Counted from the first letter of the stretch, positions 45,307 to 55,027 are shown. The stretch: 64,000 nucleotides of DNA from Planctomycetota bacterium (GCA_022574595.1 JACZRS010000004.1:186001-250000); one strand, 5' to 3'. The notes: generated by a model from the letters alone, not told the origin. Numbers and translations: made by a program.

Positions 45307-45554
45307 GTGTTTTCAATGATTTAGAGTGTGTGGTATACAAGAAAACTAGCGTACTACCTATGGACTGGTTCATTAGAATGCGGTAGCCTCCTTCGCCTGT
45401 CAAACATCGGTTGTGGTATCGGCTCAGGACTAGGAACATTCTTGGCTCATGGCTTGTTGTCCAGGCCATACAAGCCGATAACGATTGGATCTTCGCCTGG
45501 GGCGATAGAGCGAACCTACTAGAAGACTTAGAGTCTTCGGAGAAACCTGGTTTT
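45307..45554. other. 248-bp gap upstream of the HD phosphodiesterase gene
   Basis: The frame of the HD gene is open through much of this gap but the reading has no domain and no Shine-Dalgarno, so the leader is not taken as coding. GGAGAAACC just before 45555 is the ribosome-binding site. Confidence 0.4.
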
Positions 45555-47900
45555 ATGTCCAAAACCACCAAGCCCAAATCGAATGTTGGCAAACCCGTTC
45601 GAAGACGGGAAGAGTTGAGACGCACCTTGCCCAAGCCCAGCTTCGATTTGAAGTCGTTGCTGCTTAAACCTGGTGTTGTAGGTGCACTTGCAGTTGGCTT
45701 GGCGTTCGCATCAGTTGTCAGCCTTTTGGTGATCTGGTCACGCGACCAAGTGAAGGTCGATATCGGCCAGATCATGACCGAAACTAAGTTGGTCAGGCGT
45801 GCTTTTATCGAGGAAGATGAGGCGCGCACTGCTGAGGAAAAAGCAGATGCTCGAGATCGTGCCCCTGAGGTCTATAAGCTAGACTTTGAACACCTTGATG
45901 CACAGCGATCACCACTGCTTAACCTGCCGGTTCTCGTTGCTGAGCAAGAGGACTTCCAAAGCATCTCGCCAGAAATCATTGGGACTTATTTATTAGATGA
46001 AAATACCGCAAGGAAGCTAGCACTCTACGCCAGGGATGGCAAACCAACCCCAGGCTGGGAATCAATGGTTAATCGGTTGCTGGATGATGTATTGCCAAAA
46101 TACCCTATCGTGCAACGTAGTGATTGGGAAGCAGGTCTTCAGCGTGCTGAGGTTCCGGAAGTACGGGATCGTGATGGGGCTCTAACTGCAAGTTGGCACG
46201 ATGCTATCAAAATTAATGATGAAGTAGATGAATTGCAGCGTACAGTTGAATTGTCTGAATCGCTCACACCGGTTATGAGAGAAGCAGGCTTTTCTTCATT
46301 CGATGGGCTAGATAAATGTGTAGCTGCCGGCTTTGCTTCAATCACAAAGGCGCGCCCTACCTATGTAAAAGATGAAGCAGCAACAGCAGCACTTGCTCAG
46401 AAAAGAGCCGAAGCAGTAGCACCTATCAAGATAACCCACGATAAAGGAAAAGTAATTTACAGTCGAGGCGATCAACTGAATAATCCCCAAGAGCATTTAC
46501 TGCAGCTTGAGCGGACCAATTATGCTCAGCACGTATTGTCCGGTGAAATTTGGGCGCAGCGTATTGGAATTATTGGCTTAATCGTCATCATCACAGTACT
46601 CTTAGCTGGGTACATAACGGCTTTTTATAAAGGTATTACCCGCAATCCCATGCGTCTGGCAGCAATTGGTTTATTGCTTACAGGAATGTTAGCCATCACT
46701 GTCTTTGCAGTGGGTCCAGTACCAAAGTTTATTTATATGGCTGCGGTCGGTCCTACACTTTTAGTAGCGTTTATCACGCTTCTTGCATACGACCAGAGAA
46801 TTGCACTATTTCTAAGTACCGTACAGTGTGCGCTTGTGACTTTAGCATTAGAGCAAAGCATAGGCATGTTCATACTATTGTTTGCAGGATGCGCCTTGGT
46901 CATTGGGCAATTACGTGAGGTAAGGCATCGCAGCTCATTAATAAGCGCGGCTACCACAACTACTGCACTAATTGGGCTTGGTGCGATAATGCTAGGCGTA
47001 TTGGAAACCCCATTTGTTGAAGGAGCGTTGAATCAAATTCTAATTAATGCCGGGCTTGCAGCTATAACAACATTCAGCGTCGGATTTCTAGTACTTGGAA
47101 TGTTACCTAGCATAGAGAAGCTGTTTAATATAACAACCGGCATGACGCTTGCGGAACTGCGTGACCCCAAACAGCCATTGCTCAGACAATTGCAGCAACG
47201 TGCGCCAGGCACTTATAACCACTCATTACAAGTCGCCAATATTGCAGAAGCTGCAGCCGAGGCCATCGGAGCTGATGGGTTGCTGGTTTATGTTGGAGCG
47301 CTCTATCACGACATTGGCAAGATGAATAAGCCGCAATATTTCATCGAGAACCAAACTGAAGGCGAATCAAAGCATGAAAAACTGTCGCCTGCCATGAGCT
47401 TGCTGGTCATTGTCGGACACGTAAAAGACGGCGTGGAATTAGCGCGGGAATATAATCTTCCAAAGCACATGCTGCACTTCATTGAATCGCACCACGGAAC
47501 AACACTTGTGGAATATTTCTATGAGGCAGCAAAAACTCAAGCCCAAGCAGAAGAAAAGACAACCGTACAAGAAATCGAATACCGCTATCCAGGCCCTAAG
47601 CCGCGAAGCAAGGAGGCTGCGATCTTGATGCTCTCTGATGCCGTTGAGTCTGCTACTCGCACCATGGCTGAGCCTAACCCCGCAAGAATTGAAACTTTGG
47701 TGCGCTCGCTATCGCAAAAACGACTTACAGACGGCCAGTTCAATCAATGTGAGCTAAGTTTCCGACAACTTGGGATAATTGAGGATTCGATCATCAAGTC
47801 AGTTTGTGCAATCTACCACAGTCGAATTGCCTACCCGAGTACTCAGCCTGCTGAAGAGGAAGAGGCTCAGGAGTCGACCTCAAAGCCTGCAACCGCTTAA
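45555..47900 (+). CDS. PgpH-like 7TMR-HD phosphodiesterase (likely c-di-AMP)
   Basis: 781 residues from the ATG at 45555 (GGAGAAA at about 10 nt). Layout matches the 7TMR-HD family: one TM near residue 35-55 (VVGALAVGLAFASVVSLLV), an extracytoplasmic region to about residue 335, six or seven TM helices (IIGLIVIITVLLAGYITAF and others) and a cytosolic HD domain with LYHDIGKMNKPQYF at about residue 584 and HHGTTLVEYF, DAVESATR. In Listeria PgpH this family hydrolyses c-di-AMP. The tail is acidic. It stands alone; ribosomal and tRNA genes follow on the same strand after 156 bp. Confidence 0.9.
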   Translation: MSKTTKPKSNVGKPVRRREELRRTLPKPSFDLKSLLLKPGVVGALAVGLAFASVVSLLVIWSRDQVKVDIGQIMTETKLVRRAFIEEDEARTAEEKADARDRAPEVYKLDFEHLDAQRSPLLNLPVLVAEQEDFQSISPEIIGTYLLDENTARKLALYARDGKPTPGWESMVNRLLDDVLPKYPIVQRSDWEAGLQRAEVPEVRDRDGALTASWHDAIKINDEVDELQRTVELSESLTPVMREAGFSSFDGLDKCVAAGFASITKARPTYVKDEAATAALAQKRAEAVAPIKITHDKGKVIYSRGDQLNNPQEHLLQLERTNYAQHVLSGEIWAQRIGIIGLIVIITVLLAGYITAFYKGITRNPMRLAAIGLLLTGMLAITVFAVGPVPKFIYMAAVGPTLLVAFITLLAYDQRIALFLSTVQCALVTLALEQSIGMFILLFAGCALVIGQLREVRHRSSLISAATTTTALIGLGAIMLGVLETPFVEGALNQILINAGLAAITTFSVGFLVLGMLPSIEKLFNITTGMTLAELRDPKQPLLRQLQQRAPGTYNHSLQVANIAEAAAEAIGADGLLVYVGALYHDIGKMNKPQYFIENQTEGESKHEKLSPAMSLLVIVGHVKDGVELAREYNLPKHMLHFIESHHGTTLVEYFYEAAKTQAQAEEKTTVQEIEYRYPGPKPRSKEAAILMLSDAVESATRTMAEPNPARIETLVRSLSQKRLTDGQFNQCELSFRQLGIIEDSIIKSVCAIYHSRIAYPSTQPAEEEEAQESTSKPATA

Positions 47901-48017
47901 ACCCATACAAAGTAGCGGTGATTGTGTTGCAGCTCATCGAAAGCAACAAGGCAGCTTGGTTTTTACAGCTAGTTTGGCGGCTACAGTCCGGTAAGGAATT
48001 AGCGATGGCAAATTCGC

Positions 48018-48045
48018 TTGCCTAATCCATGAGTCGTGCTATCCT
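48018..48045 (+). promoter_or_regulatory. Sigma-70-like promoter for tRNA-Gly
   Basis: TTGCCT and TATCCT are separated by 16 bp and end about 11 nt before the tRNA 5' end. The match is fair; no other motif competes. Confidence 0.4.
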
Positions 48046-48056
48046 CATCGAACATC

Positions 48057-48128
48057 GCGGGTGTAGCTCAGTGGTAGAGCGCAACGTTGCCAACGTTGAT
48101 GTCGGGCGTTCGAATCGCCTCACCCGCT
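48057..48128 (+). tRNA. tRNA-Gly (GCC anticodon)
   Basis: 72 nt, full cloverleaf: acceptor GCGGGTG pairs with CACCCGC, D arm GCTC ... GAGC, anticodon stem CAACG/CGTTG enclosing the loop TTGCCAA with anticodon GCC, variable ATGTC, T arm GGGCG/CGCCT with TTCGAAT, discriminator T. No encoded CCA. Confidence 0.95.
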
Positions 48129-48190
48129 TGTTTTTGGCTTGACTGAATTCTAATTAGTAATACCGATAACTTCATGTTAGCATTAGATTT

Positions 48191-48346
48191 ATGCTGAATC
48201 TCGTACTAATGGTTCTGAGCACCGCTGGAATGCTTGGCGTGGGCTGGTTTGTTTGGAAAAAACTTCAAGCGCAAGATGCAAGTGCAGCTGATAGCTCAAG
48301 CGATAGACATTCTGATGATAACACCGATACAACCCCGCCAAGTTAA
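48191..48346 (+). CDS. Small single-pass membrane protein
   Basis: 51 residues: a hydrophobic N-terminus (VLMVLSTAGMLGVGWFVW) ending in KKLQ, then a Ser/Asp/Thr-rich polar tail (ASAADSSSDRHSDDNTDTTP). Typical of short exported or inner-membrane peptides; function unknown. No strong Shine-Dalgarno precedes the ATG, so the call is moderate. Confidence 0.45.
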   Translation: MLNLVLMVLSTAGMLGVGWFVWKKLQAQDASAADSSSDRHSDDNTDTTPPS

Positions 48347-48364
48347 ATCTGAGCAAGAACTAAA

Positions 48365-49132
48365 CTAGCGAGAAGCTACATTCGATATTGCGCGACTTAT
48401 TACGTTGGGCGCATGATCACTTGACCTACGCCTCCTTTTTGAGGGACTTGATCTAGATCGTGCGCCAACAAGCCGAGCTGCGTATGAGCAGCCAGCTGGT
48501 ATAAGCAAAACGATAGCTAAGAACACCAATGCTATCCATCGCAGGGATGTAGAAATGATCTCGCTCAATGCAAGGTTGCTAGCGGATGTTGAAGCAATTA
48601 TGCCCGTTGATATGCCTAAAGGATTTTGTATTGCACTTGCCATTATTGGTTCAGTCTTGGCATTAGCATCATCATCATTCCAAGACATTGCCAGAACCCC
48701 CATAGGAACATATTCATAGTCTACGTCAAGCGGCAGATCCGGCTGGTACTTGGTTTCCAATGAAGCTAACCAAATAGATGTCGAAGAAATTTGCTGACCA
48801 AGTTCCATCGAGCCTTCCCATGGGGTAATAGATCCACGACTTACCTTATTAGTTAATAGGCTTATTAGATTCGCCTTGTGCAAATCCATTTGCCCTTGTG
48901 GCTGAACTGGCCCCATATTAAAGGAGAAGTCAATAGGCTTAAATTCCTCATCAGAAATAGCAATCTCATCACCAGCAAGCGGCGATAAAATTGTCGGCTC
49001 GGTATATCGAGCTGCTCCGGTTGCAAAAGGCTGCGCAGTAAACCACGAGTCTCCCGATGCCAGATCATCCAGAGTTGTACACCCGCCTAAAGGTGCGATC
49101 AGGAATAAGAGAAATAACAAGAGCATTTTCAT
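48365..49132 (-). CDS. Lipoprotein of unknown function with C-terminal TM
   Basis: 255 residues from the ATG at 49132, which gives the lipoprotein signal MKMLLLFLLFLIAPLGG-CTTL (lipobox LGGC). The upstream reading from 49240 has no signal and is rejected. The mature part has FSFNMGPVQPQGQMDLHKAN and a second membrane segment near the C-terminus (WIALVFLAIVLLIPAGC) followed by a basic tail. No family known. Possibly anchored in both leaflets or a two-TM envelope protein. Confidence 0.65.
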   Translation of the reverse strand: MKMLLLFLLFLIAPLGGCTTLDDLASGDSWFTAQPFATGAARYTEPTILSPLAGDEIAISDEEFKPIDFSFNMGPVQPQGQMDLHKANLISLLTNKVSRGSITPWEGSMELGQQISSTSIWLASLETKYQPDLPLDVDYEYVPMGVLAMSWNDDDANAKTEPIMASAIQNPLGISTGIIASTSASNLALSEIISTSLRWIALVFLAIVLLIPAGCSYAARLVGARSRSSPSKRRRRSSDHAPNVISRAISNVASR

Positions 49133-49324
49133 GGCTCGATCCTCATAAATCGGATTGATGATCGACGCCCCCGAAGCGTCTGAACATTCACCATTGGCCG
49201 AAAAAGGCAATTCGGCACAAACACATTGATCTCTACGCATTAATGATGAGGATAGTTGGTTGTCCGATAACGAACGCGGAGAAACGTCGAAAAATCAAAA
49301 CGTCAATAAATAGAAACGTTTAGC

Positions 49325-49425
49325 GAGCCGGGCTGTCCCCAGCCCGAGTGATGTGGGAACTTCAATGCGTGATCGTTTGACTACTGTTAATTGGGCATCA
49401 CTCGGGGCGGGGACGCCCCGGCTCA
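49325..49425. repeat. Foldback element with two nested GC-rich hairpins
   Basis: GAGCCGGGCTG ... GCCCGAGTGATG (49325-49352) is inverted at CATCACTCGGGGC ... CCCCGGCTC (49398-49425). Each arm is itself a hairpin (CGGGCT/AGCCCG and CGGGGCG/CGCCCCG). Together they can form a cruciform about 100 bp long between genes. Confidence 0.6.
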
Positions 49426-49468
49426 CTGCATGATGCCATGATGCCTTCTTTATTAATGCATGCCCCTA

Positions 49469-49503
49469 ATAAAAAAAGCCCGGGCAGCTATGTGCCTGGG
49501 CTT
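49469..49503 (-). terminator. Rho-independent terminator
   Basis: AAGCCCAGGCA/TGCCCGGGCTT stem read on the minus strand, with a 6-nt loop, followed by a T7 run. It lies 34 nt after the stop of the beta-helix gene. Confidence 0.8.
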
Positions 49504-49536
49504 GGGTTAAGGGTTAAGTATTATTGGATTATTTAT

Positions 49537-51321
49537 TTAGTTATACGGATCAGGGTTGGGACAGGGGACTGGGCCAAAGCATGTGCATTTATTGCAGTCG
49601 TTGATGTAATGCTCCATCCAACATTGATACCGGTCCTTTTTCGATTGAGGACTGAGAGGATCTCTCATCACATCTTCAAAAGCATCCCAATCAGCCTGGG
49701 TCAGGCACGCGTCTATTAGCTCATCTTCGAATGACAAGGGTTCAGGACCCGGTGGAGCACATTCACAACGACCCCAGTTAGCAAAGAGTGCGAGCAGGTC
49801 GTTCGTGTCAACATCGCCATCGCAATCAAAGTCAGGCGGTCCGGGGTCATGGATTCCCCATTCAGCAAATAGCGTAAGCAGATCTGAGGTTGAGACCATG
49901 TCATTATCGTCGAGATCCCACTGGCAGCACCCCTGAACAAATTCATAAGCTCCCATATCAACCACCTGACATTCATCATCGGGACTGCTTATGCGGTTAT
50001 TAAGATCCAGATCGGGAGTGGGTTCGCTGGTACTGCCATCATTATCAAGGTCAAAGAAATCGTCAGTAATTATGTCGTCATCCGGATTGCCGGTATCTAT
50101 GCAGAGTGAAGCAGGTTGCAAGTGGTAGTCGCCGCCAGCGAGATCGACAAAGAGGGGGTCTACGTCAATGTTATACACGCCATACGGCCAGTCTCCTTGA
50201 TCTTGAATATCACTGTAGTTCACTACTAATGTAGCCCCTGTTGTAGGTACAATGTCTACCTGATTTGGATCGTTGTCCCACAAGATACAACTATTCATCA
50301 CAATTGAGCCACCCTTTGCGGCTACTCCGCCACCTCCAGAAATTATACCGTAATTGCCAACAAAGACGCAGTTGATAAGCATTCCTGATGCGTCACTGGT
50401 AGTAACGGCAAAACCTGCACCTGGGTATACACCAGAAATAACGTTTTCGGTGAATGTGCTGTTAACAACCGTAGCCGCTGCGTTTCCATAAACGACAATA
50501 CCAGCACCGTAGCAGTTTGCAGCGTTATCATTGAACTCACAATTAATAATGAGTGGATCAGTCGTTCCAGCCCCTCCAAATACTGCGATTCCACCGCCAA
50601 CCGTTGCCTGATTGTCTATGAATTTGCAGCGTACAATAGTCGGACTAGCATTTACAATATCCAGGCCGCCGCCGTGTAGTTCCTGTGTTGTAAATCCCCT
50701 TCCGCCCGTGACAGTAAACCCGTCTAGAATGGCCGTTGATCCAATCCCGTGAGCAGTAAGGATGTTAAATGAGTTGTCAAACGTGTTGCACAACGATTCA
50801 GCTTGTATGTAGCAATCTATATCCCACGCTATCGTACAACATTCCGGATCAATATCGCAAACAAAGTCACAGCAAACTGAGTTATCGCATCCAGGCGTGT
50901 TGTTGGGTAAATGGCAGTCGCCGCCTTCGCCGCAGCCGGACGCAGGCGCCCCGATGTTGCCGGAAAGGATTGTGACGTTGGTGACAGGATCGCGATCCTC
51001 AGCAAACTCCTCCATGCCTTCAAAACCGCCTAAAATGGCTACGCCGTCTACCATATTGAAGGTTGCGTTCCAGTCTTTATTGCCGTGGGTATTGCCGCAG
51101 TCCTGATCTGGATAGTAGGTCCCCGCCGCAACCCAGATTTCGTCGATTTCTAATTCTGGTATGGATGCCACAATTATAGCAAGCTTAAGATATTTGAAAG
51201 CATCCGATCCCCAGTCTGAGCCATCTCCTCCACAGATACCGTTTGTTCCATCTACATATAATCGATCAGCAAATGCTGACGAATTCATGCAGAATAGTGC
51301 CGACAAAGACACAATAATCAC
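49537..51321 (-). CDS. Secreted beta-helix protein with paired dockerin-like tail
   Basis: 594 residues from a GTG. Signal peptide SLSALFCMNSSAFA, then a Cys-rich cluster (CCDFVCDIDPECCTIAWDID) of the kind repeated in phycisphaeral secreted proteins, then a right-handed parallel beta-helix typical of PMP/choice-of-anchor-Q surface proteins (GGGLDIVNASPTIVRCKF, GGGIAVFGGAGTTDPLIINC). The end carries two dockerin-like repeats: WDLDDNDMVSTSDLLTLF and DCDGDVDTNDLLALFANWG. Role likely surface attachment or carbohydrate interaction. A rho-independent terminator follows. Confidence 0.85.
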   Translation of the reverse strand: MIIVSLSALFCMNSSAFADRLYVDGTNGICGGDGSDWGSDAFKYLKLAIIVASIPELEIDEIWVAAGTYYPDQDCGNTHGNKDWNATFNMVDGVAILGGFEGMEEFAEDRDPVTNVTILSGNIGAPASGCGEGGDCHLPNNTPGCDNSVCCDFVCDIDPECCTIAWDIDCYIQAESLCNTFDNSFNILTAHGIGSTAILDGFTVTGGRGFTTQELHGGGLDIVNASPTIVRCKFIDNQATVGGGIAVFGGAGTTDPLIINCEFNDNAANCYGAGIVVYGNAAATVVNSTFTENVISGVYPGAGFAVTTSDASGMLINCVFVGNYGIISGGGGVAAKGGSIVMNSCILWDNDPNQVDIVPTTGATLVVNYSDIQDQGDWPYGVYNIDVDPLFVDLAGGDYHLQPASLCIDTGNPDDDIITDDFFDLDNDGSTSEPTPDLDLNNRISSPDDECQVVDMGAYEFVQGCCQWDLDDNDMVSTSDLLTLFAEWGIHDPGPPDFDCDGDVDTNDLLALFANWGRCECAPPGPEPLSFEDELIDACLTQADWDAFEDVMRDPLSPQSKKDRYQCWMEHYINDCNKCTCFGPVPCPNPDPYN

Positions 51322-51541
51322 GCAGAATAGCCGATATGTACTTTTTTTACATTTACTAATATCCGAAGTATTCTTTTTATAAGATACATATTAATTGTCT
51401 TTTCTTACAACTAAGTTTGTTTTTATGAAGCGGATCACACATGTGATTCGTAATTCACGGTCCACGTCGTAGTTGTAGTGCGGCGTGGGCCATTTCTAAC
51501 CGTGTTTCTTGAATAAGCGGCTCCTTTCTTGAATATGCTTC
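51322..51541. other. Intergenic stretch between the two dockerin genes
   Basis: 220 bp, AT-rich near 51340-51400, with a weak ATCACA-CA-TGTGAT inverted repeat at 51434-51447. No gene. Confidence 0.4.
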
Positions 51542-52810
51542 CTATCCCCAATTGCTGAATAATATAAGCAAATCGGTGGTGGAAACGGTGCAGTTGCCAT
51601 CGAGGTCCGCTGGACAATCGCCGCAATCATCACATGGTCCCCAATTGCTAAATAGTAGAAGTAAATCTACGGTACTGACCTGACAATCTCCATTGAGATC
51701 ACCCAGAGTGCCCTTAATAGGGGTTAATAGAACTGCCACTGTGTCATTATCCGCATTGACTGCTCTGGCGGCAATCTGGCCACTGTTGTTTATAGCAGAG
51801 GCTTCTCGGATGGTTAAGCCAGCGCCCTCAGGAATAAGATCGTTGAGATTGATCATCACTCCTTTATTCCAGACATACGATTGGTCGTTGTTGGGATTAT
51901 CACTTTGGTCACATTCTCCAATAACCGTCGAGCTATTATTGATATCAATCGCTGCACACCTGTCAAAGCCGGGCAATGTTCCAAGATCGGTAAAAACATT
52001 GTTTTCCCAAAGGAAAGCGCGAACCACTATTGCAGCATCTTTCTCAACTATGCCGTGACCAACGACTTGGCGCAGATCATTTATTGCTCTACCTTCACTC
52101 GTTGAACCTCCGGGGACAGGGGGTAGCGCTGTCACTTTGCCAGCATCCCAGATGAAAGCAACAGTTTCAAAAAATCCTGCACTTCCCATCCAACCTGTAA
52201 CGATGCCATTGTCGTTGATATCTTTAGCGTCGCTCTTTAGTGTTTCAAAGTCGGGGTTGAGATCGATCATTTCACCATCTCGCCAGATGAACGCCTGCGG
52301 TGATAGAAATTCGCCGCCGCCCCAGAAGCCCACAATTTCGCCCGCACTATTTATTGCGTTTGCTTCCGAGCGGATGCCGCCGGGAAGTGTTCCTAGATCT
52401 GTAAAAGCCTTTGTACTGTGGTCGTAAAGAAAAGCCTTTGCACCGAATTCATCATCACTAATGAAATGATGCCCCACAATCTGCGAGCCGCAAATATCCA
52501 CAGCAGTGCTATCGTTTGTGTCAGGGGGCATTGGGATCAACACCAAGCCATCCTCTGGCGTCCACAGCCAGGCAATGTTCGGCCCAAAAATACAGGCTCT
52601 AAACGATCCAACCATCCACCCCTGCTCATTCAATCCAAGCGGCAGGGTCGGTGGAAACCCCAAAGGAGGACATTCATCAACCTGCACGATTGCCGTCACT
52701 TCATATCCGCCGCAAGGAACTTGCGCGCAAACACTATTTGAAGCGGCAAAGAGGCATATCACTAAACAGACCGTTGTTAAGACTAGATGTTTGTTCTTTT
52801 TATTACTCAT
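51542..52810 (-). CDS. Secreted HAF-repeat protein with dockerin-like tail
   Basis: 422 residues. Signal peptide (VLTTVCLVICLFAASNSVCAQ) followed by HAF-type extracellular repeats of about 40-50 residues, with the core GTLPGG.RSEANAINSAG and variants (LGTLPGFDRCAAIDINNS). The C-terminus has two dockerin-like repeats GDLNGDCQVSTVDLLLLFSNWG and DLDGNCTVSTTDLLILFSNW separated by a Cys-rich linker. Secreted and probably attached through the dockerin-type tail. The ATG at 52810 starts with MSNKKNKH. No functional family beyond this. Confidence 0.85.
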   Translation of the reverse strand: MSNKKNKHLVLTTVCLVICLFAASNSVCAQVPCGGYEVTAIVQVDECPPLGFPPTLPLGLNEQGWMVGSFRACIFGPNIAWLWTPEDGLVLIPMPPDTNDSTAVDICGSQIVGHHFISDDEFGAKAFLYDHSTKAFTDLGTLPGGIRSEANAINSAGEIVGFWGGGEFLSPQAFIWRDGEMIDLNPDFETLKSDAKDINDNGIVTGWMGSAGFFETVAFIWDAGKVTALPPVPGGSTSEGRAINDLRQVVGHGIVEKDAAIVVRAFLWENNVFTDLGTLPGFDRCAAIDINNSSTVIGECDQSDNPNNDQSYVWNKGVMINLNDLIPEGAGLTIREASAINNSGQIAARAVNADNDTVAVLLTPIKGTLGDLNGDCQVSTVDLLLLFSNWGPCDDCGDCPADLDGNCTVSTTDLLILFSNWG

Positions 52811-53026
52811 GGCTCATACCTCATCCCTCATGTTGCTCGGAATCCGCCGAGGCGGGGTTTCCTCCATGCCTCTTCCTCCGCAAGATAGGGAAATGCTACA
52901 CTTATTATACGAGAAGTTAGGCTAATTAGGTCAACAAAAACACTTTTCCATAGATGTATTTATTTTGGCTTATCAATCAGGGATAACACTCAGATAACAA
53001 GGCTTCAAGGCAGTTTGTCAAGAAAA

Positions 53027-53086
53027 CTGTCAGTAAAACCGTCAGTAAAAGCGTACGTAAAACTGTACGTAAAGCTGTACCTAAAC
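53027..53086. repeat. Five-copy degenerate 12-bp tandem repeat
   Basis: Units CTGTCAGTAAAA, CCGTCAGTAAAA, GCGTACGTAAAA, CTGTACGTAAAG and CTGTACCTAAAC run head to tail. The pattern is regular but decaying from left to right. No spacers, so not a CRISPR. Confidence 0.75.
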
Positions 53087-53218
53087 ACTGACAAGAAGTT
53101 GACAAACCCCTGGTTACTGAGGCGATTGGCGGGGAGCCATGCTTTGAACGCTTCCCTATCGGGGCGCGGCTAAACGGTCTTTTCTCAATGCCACGATGCC
53201 ACGATGCCATTTAAGAAA

Positions 53219-53250
53219 CCCATGGATTGCTACCCCCGGAAAACCATGGG
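53219..53250. repeat. Dispersed 3' hairpin, copy B (interrupted)
   Basis: CCCATGGAT then a 16-nt insert then CCATGGG, with TTTAAGAAA on one side and CGTCGG on the other, as in copies A and C. It lies 40 nt beyond the stop of the UnbV-type gene, in the same relative orientation. Confidence 0.5.
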
Positions 53251-53290
53251 CGTCGGAGGATTTATTGTTCCCAAATGCCAAGTGCCATTT

Positions 53291-55027
53291 TTATAAACCC
53301 CGGTTTCGCTTAAGTGTTGTGATCTGATTTGCGGTGAATTGGCCGAAGGACTCTACGGTTCCGTCGATCCAGCGCACGGATACCTCGGTAATTTGTGAGA
53401 TTGAGCCTAAGCCGAAGTGAACGCGCGGGTCGTTGGCGGCGCAGTAGCTATAAGCGCTACGAACTTCGCGCGAGATTCTTCGCTGGCCAAGTGATATTTG
53501 CACAGTTGCGCCTATTGCGTCCCGATTATGTTCATCCACCACGCGGAAGATGATCCAATCCCCCTTTCCGGGAGCAATGTTGTGAAGCAAACTGACCTGG
53601 GCGTCGCGGTTTACGACCAGAATATCAATTGAGCCGTCGTTATCTATGTCACCGAATACCGCTGCTCTGCTGGTTTTGATAATCTTCTCTACCGTTCCGC
53701 CTGCTGGCGTTACTTGGGTAAACCTCCCCGCAGCATCACCACTTAGCAGCAGATTCAGCTCCGCATAAGCGTCCTGCTGCTCTCCTTGAAGGTCGGTAGA
53801 GCTTGTAACCCGTCCGTTGGCTGTGAAAATATCCAGCCAACCATCGTTATCAAAGTCGGTTATTGATGTTCCAAAACGCGTGTAGCGTTGACTTATAGAT
53901 CCAAGTCCGACAGCTGAGGTATCGTCGGTAAAGTAACTTCCTTGATTACGATACAAAGTATCAGGCTCCGATTGGAGATTTACCACGAACAAATCCAGAT
54001 CCCCATCGTCATCGTAATCGATGGCGGTGGTTCCCATTCCCGCTTTTGCGTCGCCGTTTTGATCTACTGCACAGCCATATAGCATAGCTTGATCTTCAAA
54101 CGATTTTCCATCGATGTTGATCCAAAGTTGATTAGGCATCTGATCGTTGGCTACGAAGATGTCGGGCAGTCCGTTGCCATCTACATCACCGCAAACCACA
54201 CCAAGCCCATTGCCAAACGCACTGCGGAATCCTGCTTGCAAGGAAATGTCGGTGAATGTACCGTCGCCGTTGTTTAGGTATAGCACATCGGGAATTGGGG
54301 CGTCGTAGGAATTTGGGCTGCAATAATCCAACTCTCCCGAGTTGCTTCGGCAAGCAACATCATCATTTAGGTTCCAGTGCACATAATTTGCGACGAACAG
54401 ATCAAGATCGCCATCGAGATCAATATCAACAAAAGCAGCGCTGGTAGACCAACTCGTATTGCCGACACCCGCTTGTGAAGTTACATCTGTAAAGATGCCG
54501 GTTCCATCGTTGGCAAGTAGCACGTTTTCCTGGACGTTTGTTATATATAGATCGACATCTCCATCGTTATCATAATCGCCTGTTGCGACGCCCATTCCAT
54601 AGCCGCGATCATCAGCTCCGCTGCCTTGGGTTACATCAATGAATGTACCGTCTCCCTGGTTTTTGTATAAGCGATTAGGTGCGCGCTCTTCCGGAGGATT
54701 AGTAAGGCTGGAACTTTGAACGAGGTAGATATCAAGGTCGCCATCGCCATCCATATCAAATAGCGCTGCACCACCAGCCATGATCTCGGGAAAGTAGTTG
54801 CGTTCGACATGGCCTGATTCATGTGCGAATTTGAGGTTGGCACGGTCGGAGATTTCTTCAAACCAAGGTTGAGACTTAGTTGCTAGAGTTTCAGCTACTG
54901 GAGCCGATTGTTTTTCGCCCTCACAAGCCCACAGACCTGCTGCGCAGATAACGGCACCGATTGCTGTAACAGATAACGAGGCGAACAGTGAATTCTTAGA
55001 GGTATCGGTCTTAACGCGGCGGAGCAT
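53291..55027 (-). CDS. FG-GAP/VCBS and ASPIC/UnbV (CRTAC1-like) lipoprotein
   Basis: 578 residues from the ATG at 55027 (AGGAG 8 nt upstream). Lipoprotein-like signal (AVICAAGLWACEGEKQ, LWAC). The mature part is a seven-bladed FG-GAP propeller, with repeated DFDNDGDLDLFVAN-like calcium loops (DMDGDGDLDIYLVQSS, DIDLDGDLDLFVANYV), and the ASPIC/UnbV C-terminus (HFGLGSISQITEVSVRWIDG). It is likely surface-exposed. The gene overlaps the TPR gene by 17 nt; the pairing is common in planctomycetes and acidobacteria and its role is unknown. Confidence 0.9.
   Translation of the reverse strand: MLRRVKTDTSKNSLFASLSVTAIGAVICAAGLWACEGEKQSAPVAETLATKSQPWFEEISDRANLKFAHESGHVERNYFPEIMAGGAALFDMDGDGDLDIYLVQSSSLTNPPEERAPNRLYKNQGDGTFIDVTQGSGADDRGYGMGVATGDYDNDGDVDLYITNVQENVLLANDGTGIFTDVTSQAGVGNTSWSTSAAFVDIDLDGDLDLFVANYVHWNLNDDVACRSNSGELDYCSPNSYDAPIPDVLYLNNGDGTFTDISLQAGFRSAFGNGLGVVCGDVDGNGLPDIFVANDQMPNQLWINIDGKSFEDQAMLYGCAVDQNGDAKAGMGTTAIDYDDDGDLDLFVVNLQSEPDTLYRNQGSYFTDDTSAVGLGSISQRYTRFGTSITDFDNDGWLDIFTANGRVTSSTDLQGEQQDAYAELNLLLSGDAAGRFTQVTPAGGTVEKIIKTSRAAVFGDIDNDGSIDILVVNRDAQVSLLHNIAPGKGDWIIFRVVDEHNRDAIGATVQISLGQRRISREVRSAYSYCAANDPRVHFGLGSISQITEVSVRWIDGTVESFGQFTANQITTLKRNRGL

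Larger units (their letters stand above)
52811..53290. other. 480-bp intergenic region with repeats only
   Basis: Contains a solo arm related to the 62952 foldback element (GAATCCGCCGAGGCGGGG at 52840-52857), five tandem 12-bp units at 53027-53086, an ATGCCACG microrepeat near 53188-53211 and copy B of the dispersed 3' hairpin (53219-53250). No gene is supported; the 77-residue minus frame is only the 12-bp repeats in translation. Confidence 0.6.

Noticed and set aside
51434-51447. CRP-like operator (ATCACA-CA-TGTGAT)
   Set aside because: Half-sites are too close and inverted relative to a CRP site; no regulator evidence.
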